Positions 1 through 7,402 of a DNA stretch of 64,000 nt are shown here, in pieces. The stretch lies in NCBI RefSeq assembly GCF_000757725.1, contig NZ_JJMU01000024.1, positions 186,001 through 250,000 of the forward strand. Direction: 5' to 3'. Position 1 is the first letter of the stretch, and the number at the start of each line of letters is the position of its first letter. The DNA comes from Sphingobacterium deserti (GTDB taxonomy: Bacteria > Bacteroidota > Bacteroidia > Sphingobacteriales > Sphingobacteriaceae). The notes below the pieces were generated by a model, which saw only the letters and a program-made list of their open reading frames with translations, did not search any database and had not been told where the DNA came from. A program made the translations under genes and the position numbers.

Positions 1-1475
1 ATTGGCTGCGCTTCTTTGGCCATTTGCAGATCCTGTTTCGCTTCTTCGAGTATCTGCTCTAGCTCAGCTTCAACATCCGATACTTCACCTAAGATGGTCA
101 TAGCAGTTTTCCGGCTTAACAGCTTTGCTGATACCATTTTCGATACATCGCCGATCAATTCAGTTTTGTTAACCGGCAGCGCATCCTTAAACTTGATTGA
201 TGGCATAATCCCTTCCATATCTTGAAACTCGGCAGGAGAAAAACTGATCAACATCTTTTTGATCACGTTTAACCTGCGCACGAGCATTTCTTTCAATCGC
301 TTTTGGTTCTTGTTACCTTTAAGCTGTGGCCCCATAAATAGGAGGCGCAAAGCAATGCCGCTGGTACCGTTACTCATAAGCTGCGACATCGTGTTAAAGC
401 TGATATCCGGTGTGTTGGTGATATCAAATTGCTCCTGCTTCAGCTTATCAAATTCCATCTTCTTGGAATCGACCATTGCATCCGGCTGGGCAAAGGAGAC
501 GCTACCACGTCCTCCGTTTTCGCCCTTGACCTGCATCACCTTAGCTACTTCGCCCTTGGATGGTAGGCTTTCAGCGTCACCTTCAACAACCATAGTAGGA
601 TCGCCGTAATAATCGTTTGTATCTGCGAGGTTCGAAACGTTGTTTTCTTCGCGATCAGCCAGCGGTTGGATGTTCGCCCATTCTGGACGCTTTTGCGAAT
701 GGTAAATGATCGGAAGGAAACCGTAACCCTCTTTTACCTCTGTGGTCCATCCGGCTCCATCGACTTGACTACCAAACGCAATCAACTCGGACGTGTATAG
801 ATCAAAGTGAACCGTTTTGATATCAGTGATGGGGTCAACAGTCTGATATCCTCTACCAAAGGCAATAAGGCCGTCATGTTCATCCCACACCGGGAATATA
901 TCATCACCATTTTCTTTGCAAAGAAGCATCATGCCAGGGCGACGTTCGCTTCCTTCTAGTGGCGTTCCCTTCCAGTAATCCTTGTCAATGAAGTCATACC
1001 ACAGCTCCGCGCAATGGGTTTCGATCATCCGACGCTCGACAATATCTTCTGTCTTGTAGGAAAGCTTATTGTCTGTCCACACCTTCTGAATAAGCGCAAA
1101 GAAGTTCTCTTCGTTTTCCTTGCCAGTGAAATCAATAGAGATATCAGATCCACACTCAAAAAATACGGCCGACTGGACAATTTGCTGTTGACGTGCGAGT
1201 TGTAACCTATTTACTGACTGCTCATCCGTTTCCGAAGCTCTCTTTGTCTCACCGGTAATTGTGTCAACGTATTCCTCGCCCTCAAATTCCAATATTCTAT
1301 TTTCCCGAATGTTTGGATCGTTGACGTCATGCAAAAATGGATCATACTGGCGCATGGCCTGCTCCACCGTCATTGTCTTGGAACCAAGCTTTATAATTCG
1401 TTGGCCTTTACTGATAACTTCATACAGGGCTTTGTATTCGCCGCCCAGTAGCTGCTGTAATTGTTCTAGTGTCAT
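1..1475 (-). CDS. Phage portal protein (partial, C-terminus beyond the window)
   Basis: 491 codons are visible, from the ATG at 1475 to the left edge, still open there. The product begins MTLEQLQQLLGGEYKALYEV and resembles SPP1 gp6-type portal proteins: an acidic N-terminus, a long mixed alpha/beta middle, then helical stem-like segments with 'FDITNTPDISFNTMSQLMS' and a coiled, Glu/Gln-rich C-terminal part. The portal forms the dodecameric ring at one capsid vertex through which the terminase pumps DNA. Its ATG overlaps the stop of the large terminase gene (ATGA, 4 bases), so the two are translationally coupled. Family assignment rests on the position directly after the terminase and on the general sequence character; no profile search was possible. 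Confidence 0.75.
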   Translation of the reverse strand, partial: MTLEQLQQLLGGEYKALYEVISKGQRIIKLGSKTMTVEQAMRQYDPFLHDVNDPNIRENRILEFEGEEYVDTITGETKRASETDEQSVNRLQLARQQQIVQSAVFFECGSDISIDFTGKENEENFFALIQKVWTDNKLSYKTEDIVERRMIETHCAELWYDFIDKDYWKGTPLEGSERRPGMMLLCKENGDDIFPVWDEHDGLIAFGRGYQTVDPITDIKTVHFDLYTSELIAFGSQVDGAGWTTEVKEGYGFLPIIYHSQKRPEWANIQPLADREENNVSNLADTNDYYGDPTMVVEGDAESLPSKGEVAKVMQVKGENGGRGSVSFAQPDAMVDSKKMEFDKLKQEQFDITNTPDISFNTMSQLMSNGTSGIALRLLFMGPQLKGNKNQKRLKEMLVRRLNVIKKMLISFSPAEFQDMEGIMPSIKFKDALPVNKTELIGDVSKMVSAKLLSRKTAMTILGEVSDVEAELEQILEEAKQDLQMAKEAQP

Positions 1476-2881
1476 CGTCTTACCCTTCTTTTAGGTGATC
1501 GTACGGCCTGTGCCGCTCGTTTAGTTTTCTGTTTGGCGTTAGGATCGTTTTTCGTTAGAAAGTCGAACGCGTAACGTATTGCATCAATTGAGTGATTCCA
1601 TTTGTCAATGGGAATACCTGCTTTTTTATCATTCCAGATGTAGTTTTTAAGCTCCGTGCGAACGTTTCGGCTTCGGGAGGTGTAAACGATGGTGTAATCG
1701 GCCATCTTAAGCAGCGAAGCGTTTACGGAGCCGGGAGCCTTCCAACATTCAACAATGTTTACTTTCCCCTTCTTGATGTCCGCGATCAATCGATCCTCCG
1801 CGCTATCGCCCACAATTAAATCATTCGGCAGCTTAATGCGGGATTTGTTCAACTCAATAATGTCGTTCGTGCCTAGGTGCTTCGTATCGTAGTACTCCTC
1901 ATCGACATGTATCAGCATTTTCTTCCGATCGACGGCCACGCGGATAAGCGTATCCGGATCGACTGAAAAACCGTAATCCTGTCCGTAACAGTAGGGGAGA
2001 TACTCATTAAAATCTCCTTCCATTGTTTTGGGAAGAATAACACCTTCTTTAATGTCTGCCCACCGACCGATGACAACGTTCGCGTACTTGGTCATTTGGA
2101 ACTTGGAGCGATCAAAAACGCCCTGGGCATCCGTTGCCTGCGCGATCGACTCTTGCTTGATTTGCTCAATGCGCTCCAAGAAGTTATCTGACAGGTTTTC
2201 GATGTTGTCGAGATAGCTCGTATGGATGTGCAGCACATTCGGGTGCGTCGATATCTGGACGTCAACGCCGTCGATGGTTACAATCTTGTGAGTATCCTTG
2301 ATGTATTGCTCATAAACGAAATGCGAGTCGTCCGTAGGGTTCATGATCAGGATGATCCTGTTCTGTATTCCCTTTTGACGAATGGAAAGCATCAACTTTT
2401 CGTAACTATCAAAGTCGGTCCATTCCTCCATCTCATCGCCGACAAACGTTGTAAGACCTTGGATTGACTTTAGCTTCGCTGTTTGATTGCCGGATCCTGT
2501 TTTAATACCGCGGAACATGATCGGCACTTTCGAGAACTTATTGATGATGTTGTTCTTCTTGATCTCGAAAAAGTCGCTTGTGCCTTCCAAATCGATCTTC
2601 TCCTGAAATTCTGGAATAACAGAATCAGCCGCTGAAGACATAGTATAACGGGAGAAAAGAATGCTGTGCCCTTTCTCAAAACTCAATCTTTCAAGGAACA
2701 AAGAGCCGTTGAACGACTTTCCGGAGCCACGGCCGCCGGTGATCAGGATAATAAACTTATCCGTGTTCTCATAAATGGGAACGTAAGGCTTAGCGACCTT
2801 TATTTTAGGCCGCGTCCTAGTTATCTTCCTCTTGCTCGCCGTCGAGACCTTCTTCGCTATCGTCTTCGTCTGTGTCGTCAT
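1472..2881 (-). CDS. terL: Phage terminase large subunit (PBSX/Terminase_3 type)
   Basis: This is the packaging motor ATPase plus nuclease that cuts concatemeric phage DNA and drives it through the portal. A basic N-terminal tail is followed by a Walker A motif GGRGSGKS (about residues 49-56) and a Walker B-like segment TFVGDEMEEW (about residue 150). The C-terminal RNase H-like nuclease shows its acidic residues in GQDYGFSVDP, VGDSAEDR and DKWNHSIDAIRYA. The ATG at 2881 gives 469 aa; a TTG at 2911 would add ten residues. Either start lies inside the small terminase gene, so the two overlap by at least 65 bases. The stop overlaps the portal start. The length is normal and all motifs look intact. 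Confidence 0.92.
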   Translation of the reverse strand: MTTQTKTIAKKVSTASKRKITRTRPKIKVAKPYVPIYENTDKFIILITGGRGSGKSFNGSLFLERLSFEKGHSILFSRYTMSSAADSVIPEFQEKIDLEGTSDFFEIKKNNIINKFSKVPIMFRGIKTGSGNQTAKLKSIQGLTTFVGDEMEEWTDFDSYEKLMLSIRQKGIQNRIILIMNPTDDSHFVYEQYIKDTHKIVTIDGVDVQISTHPNVLHIHTSYLDNIENLSDNFLERIEQIKQESIAQATDAQGVFDRSKFQMTKYANVVIGRWADIKEGVILPKTMEGDFNEYLPYCYGQDYGFSVDPDTLIRVAVDRKKMLIHVDEEYYDTKHLGTNDIIELNKSRIKLPNDLIVGDSAEDRLIADIKKGKVNIVECWKAPGSVNASLLKMADYTIVYTSRSRNVRTELKNYIWNDKKAGIPIDKWNHSIDAIRYAFDFLTKNDPNAKQKTKRAAQAVRSPKRRVRR

Positions 2882-3371
2882 CTTCGTTGTTGGCTTGCAA
2901 CCATGTGGCAATGTTTATGCTGCCGTTGAGATCTTTCCCGTTGGTCGTGACATCGAGCTTTTTACCATCAATAACCTTTTTGCGCCATTCCTCATCATTG
3001 TTGAATAACCAGGTGCTTAAAGCCTGTGCATTGGGAGCAAGTTCTTCCGTTGTTTCCAATACGACCATTCCGTCGGCATGGATATCCGATTCATCATCGA
3101 AGCGGCTGGGAATCTTTCGGGTAGTTGTCTTTCGCTTGAGACCTCCCAAGGCGACCGCAAGATATTTTTGCCGAACAGCTGAATTGATTTTTGCTCGTCC
3201 GCGCGCTAAGGCTTCGGAAATGTTATCGTACTTAGATTTGAGTTCACAGAAATAGGTAACATTCAAATCCAATTCAATAGCTATTTCGCGGTCGGTCATG
3301 CCCTTCTTTGCATAGTTCTCGCATGCTGTGGAAAAGCTTTCGCTTTCATATTCGTATTTGTTGTCTGCCAT
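2817..3371 (-). CDS. terS: Phage terminase small subunit
   Basis: 184-aa DNA-recognition subunit of the packaging terminase. The N-terminal third carries a helix-turn-helix-like segment (KKGMTDREIAIELDLNVTYF, about residues 18-37), typical of small terminases that bind the pac/cos site. A basic stretch (ARGRAKINSAVRQKYLAVAL) follows, and the C-terminus is very acidic (repeated D and E), as expected for the part that contacts the large subunit. It is immediately upstream of terL and overlaps its start. The ATG at 3371 lies one base after the stop of the small membrane protein gene upstream. The call rests on gene order plus HTH; sequence alone is less diagnostic than for terL. Confidence 0.82.
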   Translation of the reverse strand: MADNKYEYESESFSTACENYAKKGMTDREIAIELDLNVTYFCELKSKYDNISEALARGRAKINSAVRQKYLAVALGGLKRKTTTRKIPSRFDDESDIHADGMVVLETTEELAPNAQALSTWLFNNDEEWRKKVIDGKKLDVTTNGKDLNGSINIATWLQANNEDDDTDEDDSEEGLDGEQEEDN

Positions 3372-3372
3372 A

Positions 3373-3549
3373 TTACCACCAAACTATACCACCGTAGACA
3401 GCCCAAAACACAAGTAACAACAACAACGTAGGCAATGCCGTAAGTATTCCCCAATCTTCGTATTCGTCAAACTGTCGGACTATCCAAATGATAAATAAAA
3501 TCGTCAATACGATCATCAAGACTAAATGCCATGAAAGGGTTATTATCAT
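3373..3549 (-). CDS. Small two-helix membrane protein of the prophage
   Basis: A 58-aa protein starting MIITLSWHLVLMIVLTILFI. It has two hydrophobic segments (about residues 3-23 and 36-57) joined by a short acidic loop RQFDEYEDWG, and ends in Trp-Trp. The stop at 3373-3375 sits one base before the terS ATG, so it belongs to the same transcript. Small two-helix proteins with a charged loop in phage late operons are often holins, but nothing here proves that and the position upstream of the terminase is not the usual lysis position. The coding call rests on uninterrupted reading, tight spacing and consistent hydrophobic character. Confidence 0.6.
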   Translation of the reverse strand: MIITLSWHLVLMIVLTILFIIWIVRQFDEYEDWGILTALPTLLLLLVFWAVYGGIVWW

Positions 3550-3587
3550 ATCTATTTGTATTTAATTATCTCTTTTACGGGTTCAAA

Positions 3588-3794
3588 CTATTGTAAACCC
3601 ATTTTTTTACTCGCATCCGGCTGTCTTGACATCTCGAAATCATAGGCATCGTGCTGTAATGATCCGCAGGCAATGTGATACAAGGCCAAATTAGGCTTTA
3701 ACGTGATGTCTGTGATGATCCATTGCTCTTGATTGGAATCGGTTTTTAAATACACGATATCGCCAAAAGTGTACTCTGTAAAATGTTGATGCAT
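3588..3794 (-). CDS. Hypothetical prophage protein, 68 aa
   Basis: I do not recognise this small soluble protein. It starts MHQHFTEYTFGDIVYLKTDS and reads like a compact beta-rich fold (GDIVYLKTDSNQEQWIITDI resembles the 'functional/translation-type SH3' style of small phage proteins that begin with a GDxVYLKTD strand). It lies between the ParB-like gene and the small membrane protein, in the same direction, with about 50-base gaps on each side, so it is probably cotranscribed. No signal peptide and no membrane segment are visible. Confidence 0.6.
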   Translation of the reverse strand: MHQHFTEYTFGDIVYLKTDSNQEQWIITDITLKPNLALYHIACGSLQHDAYDFEMSRQPDASKKMGLQ

Positions 3795-3845
3795 CCTTCT
3801 TTTGCATATAATTGTTATAACCTTCCGTTATATCAGTGCCGCCGA

Positions 3846-4520
3846 TTAAGCATTAAATAGCCTCTCTGCGACCTCTTCGCCTTTAACGATCTTCTCATAC
3901 AGATCCTTTCCCATAGCCTCCATAAATTCAGCTTTGTTCTGGAACGAGTCGAAAGATAGGAGAAGGATCGGCTCGCCTTCCCAACGGTCGTCAACTTCAT
4001 TGCTGTACTTTTCCTTCTTCGCTTTGATTTCCTCTTTGCTAGCAGGTGGCGTCAGCTTCGATGCTTTTTCCATAATGTCCGTAAAGTCCACTGATGGTGA
4101 CTCGAGCTGTAGCATTGTTAGATCGATGTCATCCAGTCCGGCTAAGATTGGATCAATATCACCGATGATCTCGGCCATTAGATCCGCGTCGAATTCACCC
4201 TGTACCGACTTGGAGTTAAGGAAGATGTTTTGCTCTTTTTCCTCTTTGTCGTTCAAGGTTACCTTTTCGACGGTGATATCGTAATCGGTTTTCGGGTAGT
4301 GATTGATCTCATCTAAAATCGATACGCGTTGGTGTCCACTTACTAGGTTGCCCGACGACTCATTCCATACGATGCCGCCCATAATGCCTACGCGCTTTAT
4401 GTTTGCTTTGAGCTTCTTTCTCGCTTCGGCTGATAGCTTACGTGGGTTGTAATCGGCCAGCGCGATCTGTGAGCGCTTTAGTGTGATTGATTCCGATGAT
4501 TTATGCTTGTTGGTACTCAT
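3846..4520 (-). CDS. ParB N-terminal domain protein (IbrB-like)
   Basis: 224 aa from the ATG at 4520 (a TTG two codons upstream is also open). The N-terminal ~110 residues form a ParB/Srx-type domain: LADYNPRKLSAEARKKLKAN, then the conserved box SGHQRVSIL where ParB proteins carry GERR-like CTP/phosphate-binding residues. No HTH or dimerisation domain of partition ParB follows; the C-terminal half is acidic and of unknown fold. The start overlaps the upstream PAPS-reductase-like gene by 20 bases. This ParB-like/PAPS-reductase-like pairing is known from prophage ibrB/ibrA genes of E. coli, described as regulators of immunoglobulin-binding proteins, and from many phages. The function here is unknown; an enzymatic role (nucleotide hydrolysis or nucleic-acid modification) is possible. 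Confidence 0.75.
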   Translation of the reverse strand: MSTNKHKSSESITLKRSQIALADYNPRKLSAEARKKLKANIKRVGIMGGIVWNESSGNLVSGHQRVSILDEINHYPKTDYDITVEKVTLNDKEEKEQNIFLNSKSVQGEFDADLMAEIIGDIDPILAGLDDIDLTMLQLESPSVDFTDIMEKASKLTPPASKEEIKAKKEKYSNEVDDRWEGEPILLLSFDSFQNKAEFMEAMGKDLYEKIVKGEEVAERLFNA

Positions 4521-5187
4521 GTTCAAAAATTATGGTTTCTGCTTCGGGGAACTCTTTTAGCACTTTTGCGTAATCGCCTGGTGAATGCTTCCGGCACCAA
4601 AGCAGGAAATTGATATCAGCCGGAGACACGCCCTGCGATTGGTGTTTAGGGTCGTAGACCGTAGGCCGTGGCAATCGCATTTTGTCAATGTAAGCAAGAA
4701 CATGTTTGTTGGTCCATCCCTCGATAGGGTATACGTTCTTTGTTTTTCCGTTGTAGCCCGGCGTTCCGACCTTATCCAAGCCCATCATCATGAGGCGACG
4801 CTGCAGGCCGTCGGTTCTCTTAAAGCCAAAGGATGCCCATTCGATTCCCGTCTCTTTCTTCACGTCTTGCGCGATCTGTGCCAGCGTCCGGCGCTTTAAC
4901 TTCTCGTGGCCCAAGTACCCAAGATATCCGCTTTTTTGATATCCGTATAGCGCGAAATGCGGCTTTTCAATAAACTCAACGTTTCGGTACCGAGACTGAT
5001 GCACAATCTTGAATGCCTCAATATGATCAAGGTCTTTGACCGTATAGAGGTAAACACTTACCACCCGATCAAAGACCTTGGAACACATGTCTGTTAACAA
5101 TATAGAATCTTTGCCATTCAGTGAGCTGAACAGTACAATTTGATTAGTCTGCTGCCTAATCTGATTCAATATGTCTAATGGCGTCAT
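4501..5187 (-). CDS. PAPS reductase-like PP-loop protein (IbrA-like)
   Basis: 228 aa of the phosphoadenosine phosphosulfate reductase / adenine nucleotide alpha hydrolase superfamily. The PP-loop is present near residues 22-29 but reads SLNGKDS instead of the usual SGGKDS. Downstream is the typical segment KNVYPIEGWTNKHVLAYI (helix that closes the nucleotide pocket), then PTVYDPKHQSQGVSPADINF. The C-terminal ECGLH motif that makes sulfate-assimilating CysH a reductase is absent, so it is not an ordinary CysH. It overlaps the ParB-like gene downstream and its ATG shares one base with the stop of the small basic gene upstream (TAATG). The tight coupling suggests the three act together. The reaction is unknown. 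Confidence 0.8.
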   Translation of the reverse strand: MTPLDILNQIRQQTNQIVLFSSLNGKDSILLTDMCSKVFDRVVSVYLYTVKDLDHIEAFKIVHQSRYRNVEFIEKPHFALYGYQKSGYLGYLGHEKLKRRTLAQIAQDVKKETGIEWASFGFKRTDGLQRRLMMMGLDKVGTPGYNGKTKNVYPIEGWTNKHVLAYIDKMRLPRPTVYDPKHQSQGVSPADINFLLWCRKHSPGDYAKVLKEFPEAETIIFEHEYQQA

Positions 5188-5339
5188 TATCGGGTAACTC
5201 TACGAATTCCGGTTGGTTGACGCATGTCACGACGTGCTGCCGTGTTAACTGGGGTAACGGTTCTTACACCGCTGTTTGATGTGCTTATCCTGTATCTAGG
5301 CCTTGCACTTCTTCTTCTTTGCTCTGCTGTTTCTGCCAT
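5187..5339 (-). CDS. Small basic prophage protein, 50 aa
   Basis: Starts MAETAEQRRRSARPRYRIST and contains twelve Arg and no Lys, with Thr/Ser/Gly-rich linkers (TPVNTAARRDMRQPTGIRRV). It is probably disordered and nucleic-acid binding. Its TAA stop overlaps the ATG of the PAPS-reductase-like gene by one base, an arrangement typical of real coupled genes. I do not recognise a family. Support is the overlap, the codon-clean frame and the strongly biased composition. Confidence 0.5.
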   Translation of the reverse strand: MAETAEQRRRSARPRYRISTSNSGVRTVTPVNTAARRDMRQPTGIRRVTR

Positions 5340-5352
5340 AAGTTATAAAGTA

Positions 5353-5685
5353 CTAGAAATTCCTTTCCAATACCTTACCAAGCTCTAGGACAAAACATTC
5401 ATCACCTTTTTCGAATCCTTCTGGAATTACATGCTGAAATTCGACGATATAAATATCTTTCAATTCAACTACCGCGGTCTTACGGGTTTTGTGGTACCCA
5501 ACCGCCAAGACAATCTTGTCAACTGGTTGTCGGAACTCGTATTCGCCATCTTTGTTCTTATCAAAGAACATTTTGAAATAATGATCGCTCAAACTTCGAT
5601 ATTCTTCGATCTTTTCCCCCGACAGGATCTGATTAAAAAATATTTCCTTAATGATTAGAACGGGTGTTTTTTGTGTTTTACTCAT
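5353..5685 (-). CDS. ASCH domain protein
   Basis: A 110-aa single-domain protein. The segment SGEKIEEYRSLSDHYFKMFF (about residues 22-41) matches the ASCH signature GxKxxExR, which forms the RNA- or nucleotide-binding cleft of this PUA-like fold. The strands that follow (KIVLAVGYHKTRKTAVVELK) fit the beta barrel. ASCH proteins are proposed to bind RNA or modified nucleosides; some are amidohydrolases acting on N4-acetylcytidine. In phages they are common accessory genes of unknown role. The gene sits just upstream of the 50-aa basic protein and has its own TAaaTTTG promoter inside an inverted repeat. Confidence 0.75.
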   Translation of the reverse strand: MSKTQKTPVLIIKEIFFNQILSGEKIEEYRSLSDHYFKMFFDKNKDGEYEFRQPVDKIVLAVGYHKTRKTAVVELKDIYIVEFQHVIPEGFEKGDECFVLELGKVLERNF

Positions 5686-5698
5686 AAAAAGCTAGTAA

Positions 5699-5729
5699 GG
5701 CTTTGAAGTAACAAATTTACCTCAAAGCC
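5699..5729 (-). promoter_or_regulatory. Inverted repeat enclosing a TAaaTTTG -7 box upstream of the ASCH gene
   Basis: On the minus strand the arms GGCTTTGAGGTAA and TTACTTCAAAGCC pair at 12 of 13 positions around the loop ATTTG, and the loop plus neighbouring bases spell TAAATTTG, the Bacteroidota -7 box. The ASCH start codon follows 13 bases later. It could be an operator over a promoter, or a hairpin terminator for the 366-aa gene upstream; the lack of an adjacent T-run makes the operator reading slightly better. Confidence 0.45.
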
Positions 5730-5783
5730 ATATATATACCGATTTTAACGTCTGATAATAAAGCTACATAATATTTTCGACGC

Positions 5784-6884
5784 TTATCTTATAGCTAAAG
5801 CGAACATGTTATTAACAACGTTTTTTGTATTATTCGTGATTTTTCGCTGCCAAGCACCATTGAATCTTGACCAGTTGAAAGAATTACGCTTTAGACTGTC
5901 AATCACCTCTCTAGATGGTTTCTCATCGTGCTTTACTTGGATCCTATCGTCGGCATAATTTACAATGACGATGCCGCCATCAATTTGATATTCTTCGTTT
6001 CGGCGTTCCGCTTGTTTTGCAATGTCAACTGCAACTTCTCGAAGATTCCACACTGAGTTACGGCTAGTAATAATGGGCTTTTTCTGAGAGGAATTTAGCT
6101 CTTCAAGAAGTAATAGACATTTTTCAACCAGCTCATGTTCACCGTTTTTTGCAAGACGTTCAATTTTACCTGTGATGGAAGAAACAAATAGTGCACGGTT
6201 ATAGGGCTCAGTACCGTTATCTATACCCACAATAACGGCGGCAGAATGTATAATATCCTTCTTCAACAACTCGAATTTCTCATCCCTTTTTTGGGATTCG
6301 GGCTTGCTTCGCTCAATACGTTTTGCGATTGACTTTTGCGTTTTATCGCGCCATTCTTGAAACGTCTGGTACTTATTATGTTCTGAGTTTAGCGCTTTTC
6401 TGTTTCGCTCTACTGGAAAATTAGCAGGGCCTGTTACCATAGAAGATGCTGTACGACCTTTCGCGCTCAGCCAATCTAAATATAGCCTAATATATTTGTC
6501 TGTATACCAATTGTGATCTTCTTTGGGTAATAGATTCAAATCAGTGTTTAATTCAGCAATATGCTCGTTGATGTTCATTCCCGCAGCTCGATCGGGATTC
6601 ATTGAAGTCCAAGTGTAAGCTAGTCTTGCTTTATCGTAAAGTGAAAAAATTGGGGATAGCGTCAGCTCGTAGATATCGTAAAGAAACGCTTTTACTGTCC
6701 CGAATTCACTAAAATTCTTGCCACCTGCTACTTTTTCTTTGACGTACTGATTTAGGGATCTGCCCAAAGGAATGTCCAAGTTGGTCATCCTGTTAAACTC
6801 GTATGTCACGATATCGCCGTGATCCAATACCGAGTCGATGATGTAGTTTGCGAAATCGTCGCAGTTTTTAAATGATGTATTCAT
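5784..6884 (-). CDS. Hypothetical prophage protein with a C-terminal LPD-like region, 366 aa
   Basis: I do not recognise the N-terminal two thirds, which are helical and charged (for example KTQKSIAKRIERSKPESQKR, about residues 182-201). The last ~70 residues (GGIVIVNYADDRIQVKHDEK, then NSFNWSRFNGAWQRKITNNT) resemble a short module repeatedly found at the C-termini of Bacteroidota phage and mobile-element proteins, in which a 'xSxxFxWSxxxGAWQR' motif is conserved. Its function is unknown to me; large polyvalent-protein-associated domains of this kind occur in proteins injected or expressed early. There is no signal peptide or membrane segment. It is preceded by a strong phage-type promoter with a 14-bp inverted repeat. 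Confidence 0.65.
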   Translation of the reverse strand: MNTSFKNCDDFANYIIDSVLDHGDIVTYEFNRMTNLDIPLGRSLNQYVKEKVAGGKNFSEFGTVKAFLYDIYELTLSPIFSLYDKARLAYTWTSMNPDRAAGMNINEHIAELNTDLNLLPKEDHNWYTDKYIRLYLDWLSAKGRTASSMVTGPANFPVERNRKALNSEHNKYQTFQEWRDKTQKSIAKRIERSKPESQKRDEKFELLKKDIIHSAAVIVGIDNGTEPYNRALFVSSITGKIERLAKNGEHELVEKCLLLLEELNSSQKKPIITSRNSVWNLREVAVDIAKQAERRNEEYQIDGGIVIVNYADDRIQVKHDEKPSREVIDSLKRNSFNWSRFNGAWQRKITNNTKNVVNNMFALAIR

Positions 6885-6900
6885 GTGTGTGTTACTTTTA

Positions 6901-6950
6901 ATAACACAAATATAGTTTTATTATACTATATATCCAAATAAAACTATATT
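6901..6950 (-). promoter_or_regulatory. Prophage promoter P1 with 14-bp perfect inverted repeat
   Basis: On the minus strand TATATTTG (complement of 6907-6914) is a perfect TAnnTTTG box, embedded in TATATTTGTGTTAT, 17 bases before the ATG of the 366-aa gene. Arms AATATAGTTTTATT (6909-6922) and AATAAAACTATATT (6937-6950) are perfect inverted repeats with a 14-base spacer that covers the region from -7 to about -45. The element TATATAGTATAA lies six bases upstream of the -7 element. The layout fits a repressor-controlled phage promoter. Confidence 0.65.
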
Positions 6951-6952
6951 GT

Positions 6953-7183
6953 TTATTCCCTCAGGAACTCATTAATATTATCACGTAGTTCTGTTAATGC
7001 CTTTTTGGCGGCTTCGACATCATGAGGAAGAATACGCTGGGTGCCGCTTCCAATTACATATTGTTTAATTTTATTGGTGAGTTTGTTCCGAGCGACATCC
7101 GCCGATAAATTCGGGTACATTTTAACGGCTAGCTCTTTCCGCACTAAGATGGGATTAGCTTCTAAAAATTCTTTCAGCTCCAT
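6953..7183 (-). CDS. Small HTH-like prophage protein, 76 aa
   Basis: MELKEFLEANPILVRKELAV followed by KMYPNLSADVARNKLTNKIK gives two or three short helices that look like a compact DNA-binding unit of the type seen in Bacteroidota phage and element proteins (a helix ending in YP, a turn, then a helix beginning SxxxARNxL). I cannot name the family. It is the gene nearest the attachment side, read away from the tRNA, and its promoter (P2) is a near copy of P1 in front of the next gene. That suggests it may regulate both. The ATG begins four bases after the -7 box, so the transcript is probably leaderless. Confidence 0.6.
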   Translation of the reverse strand: MELKEFLEANPILVRKELAVKMYPNLSADVARNKLTNKIKQYVIGSGTQRILPHDVEAAKKALTELRDNINEFLRE

Positions 7184-7213
7184 AACACAAATATATGCAA
7201 TTTATACTATATA
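7182..7213 (-). promoter_or_regulatory. Prophage promoter P2, same architecture as P1
   Basis: On the minus strand TATATAGTATAA, six bases, then TATATTTGTGTTAT are identical in sequence and spacing to P1 (26 identical bases over a 32-base span). The -7 box TATATTTG is perfect. The last two bases of the element are the first two of the ATG at 7183, implying a leaderless or nearly leaderless message. The long inverted repeat of P1 is not repeated here. Confidence 0.65.
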
Positions 7214-7270
7214 AGGCCTAATTGTCTGCAACCTGTACGCCATAGTGTACGCATCAAAATATTTTTAAAT

Positions 7271-7319
7271 AAAAAAGCGCTATAAATCAATGGTTTAACC
7301 ATAAATCTATAACGCTTTT
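7271..7319 (-). terminator. Intrinsic terminator downstream of tRNA-Lys
   Basis: Two bases beyond the tRNA 3' end, the minus strand folds into a long stem (AAAAGCGTTATA paired with TATAGCGCTTTT, continuing into GGTT/AACC) followed by TTTTTT. It would end the tRNA transcript and insulate it from the prophage side. Confidence 0.7.
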
Positions 7320-7320
7320 G

Positions 7321-7393
7321 TGACCCCGCTGAGGCTCGAACTCAGGACCCACAGATTAAGAGTCTGTTGCTCTACCAACTGAGCTACGAAGTC
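7321..7393 (-). tRNA. tRNA-Lys (anticodon CTT)
   Basis: 73 nt on the minus strand fold as a standard cloverleaf. The acceptor GACTTCG pairs with CGGGGTC (including G-T pairs), with discriminator A. The D-arm is GCTCAGTTGGTAGAGC. The anticodon stem ACAGA/TCTGT encloses CTCTTAA, giving anticodon CTT, which reads AAG lysine. The T-arm contains GTTCGAGCC. CCA is not encoded. A good TTG/TAcaTTTG promoter lies just upstream and a terminator just downstream. Its 3' end faces the prophage. Confidence 0.95.
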
Positions 7394-7402
7394 GATCGTT
7401 CA

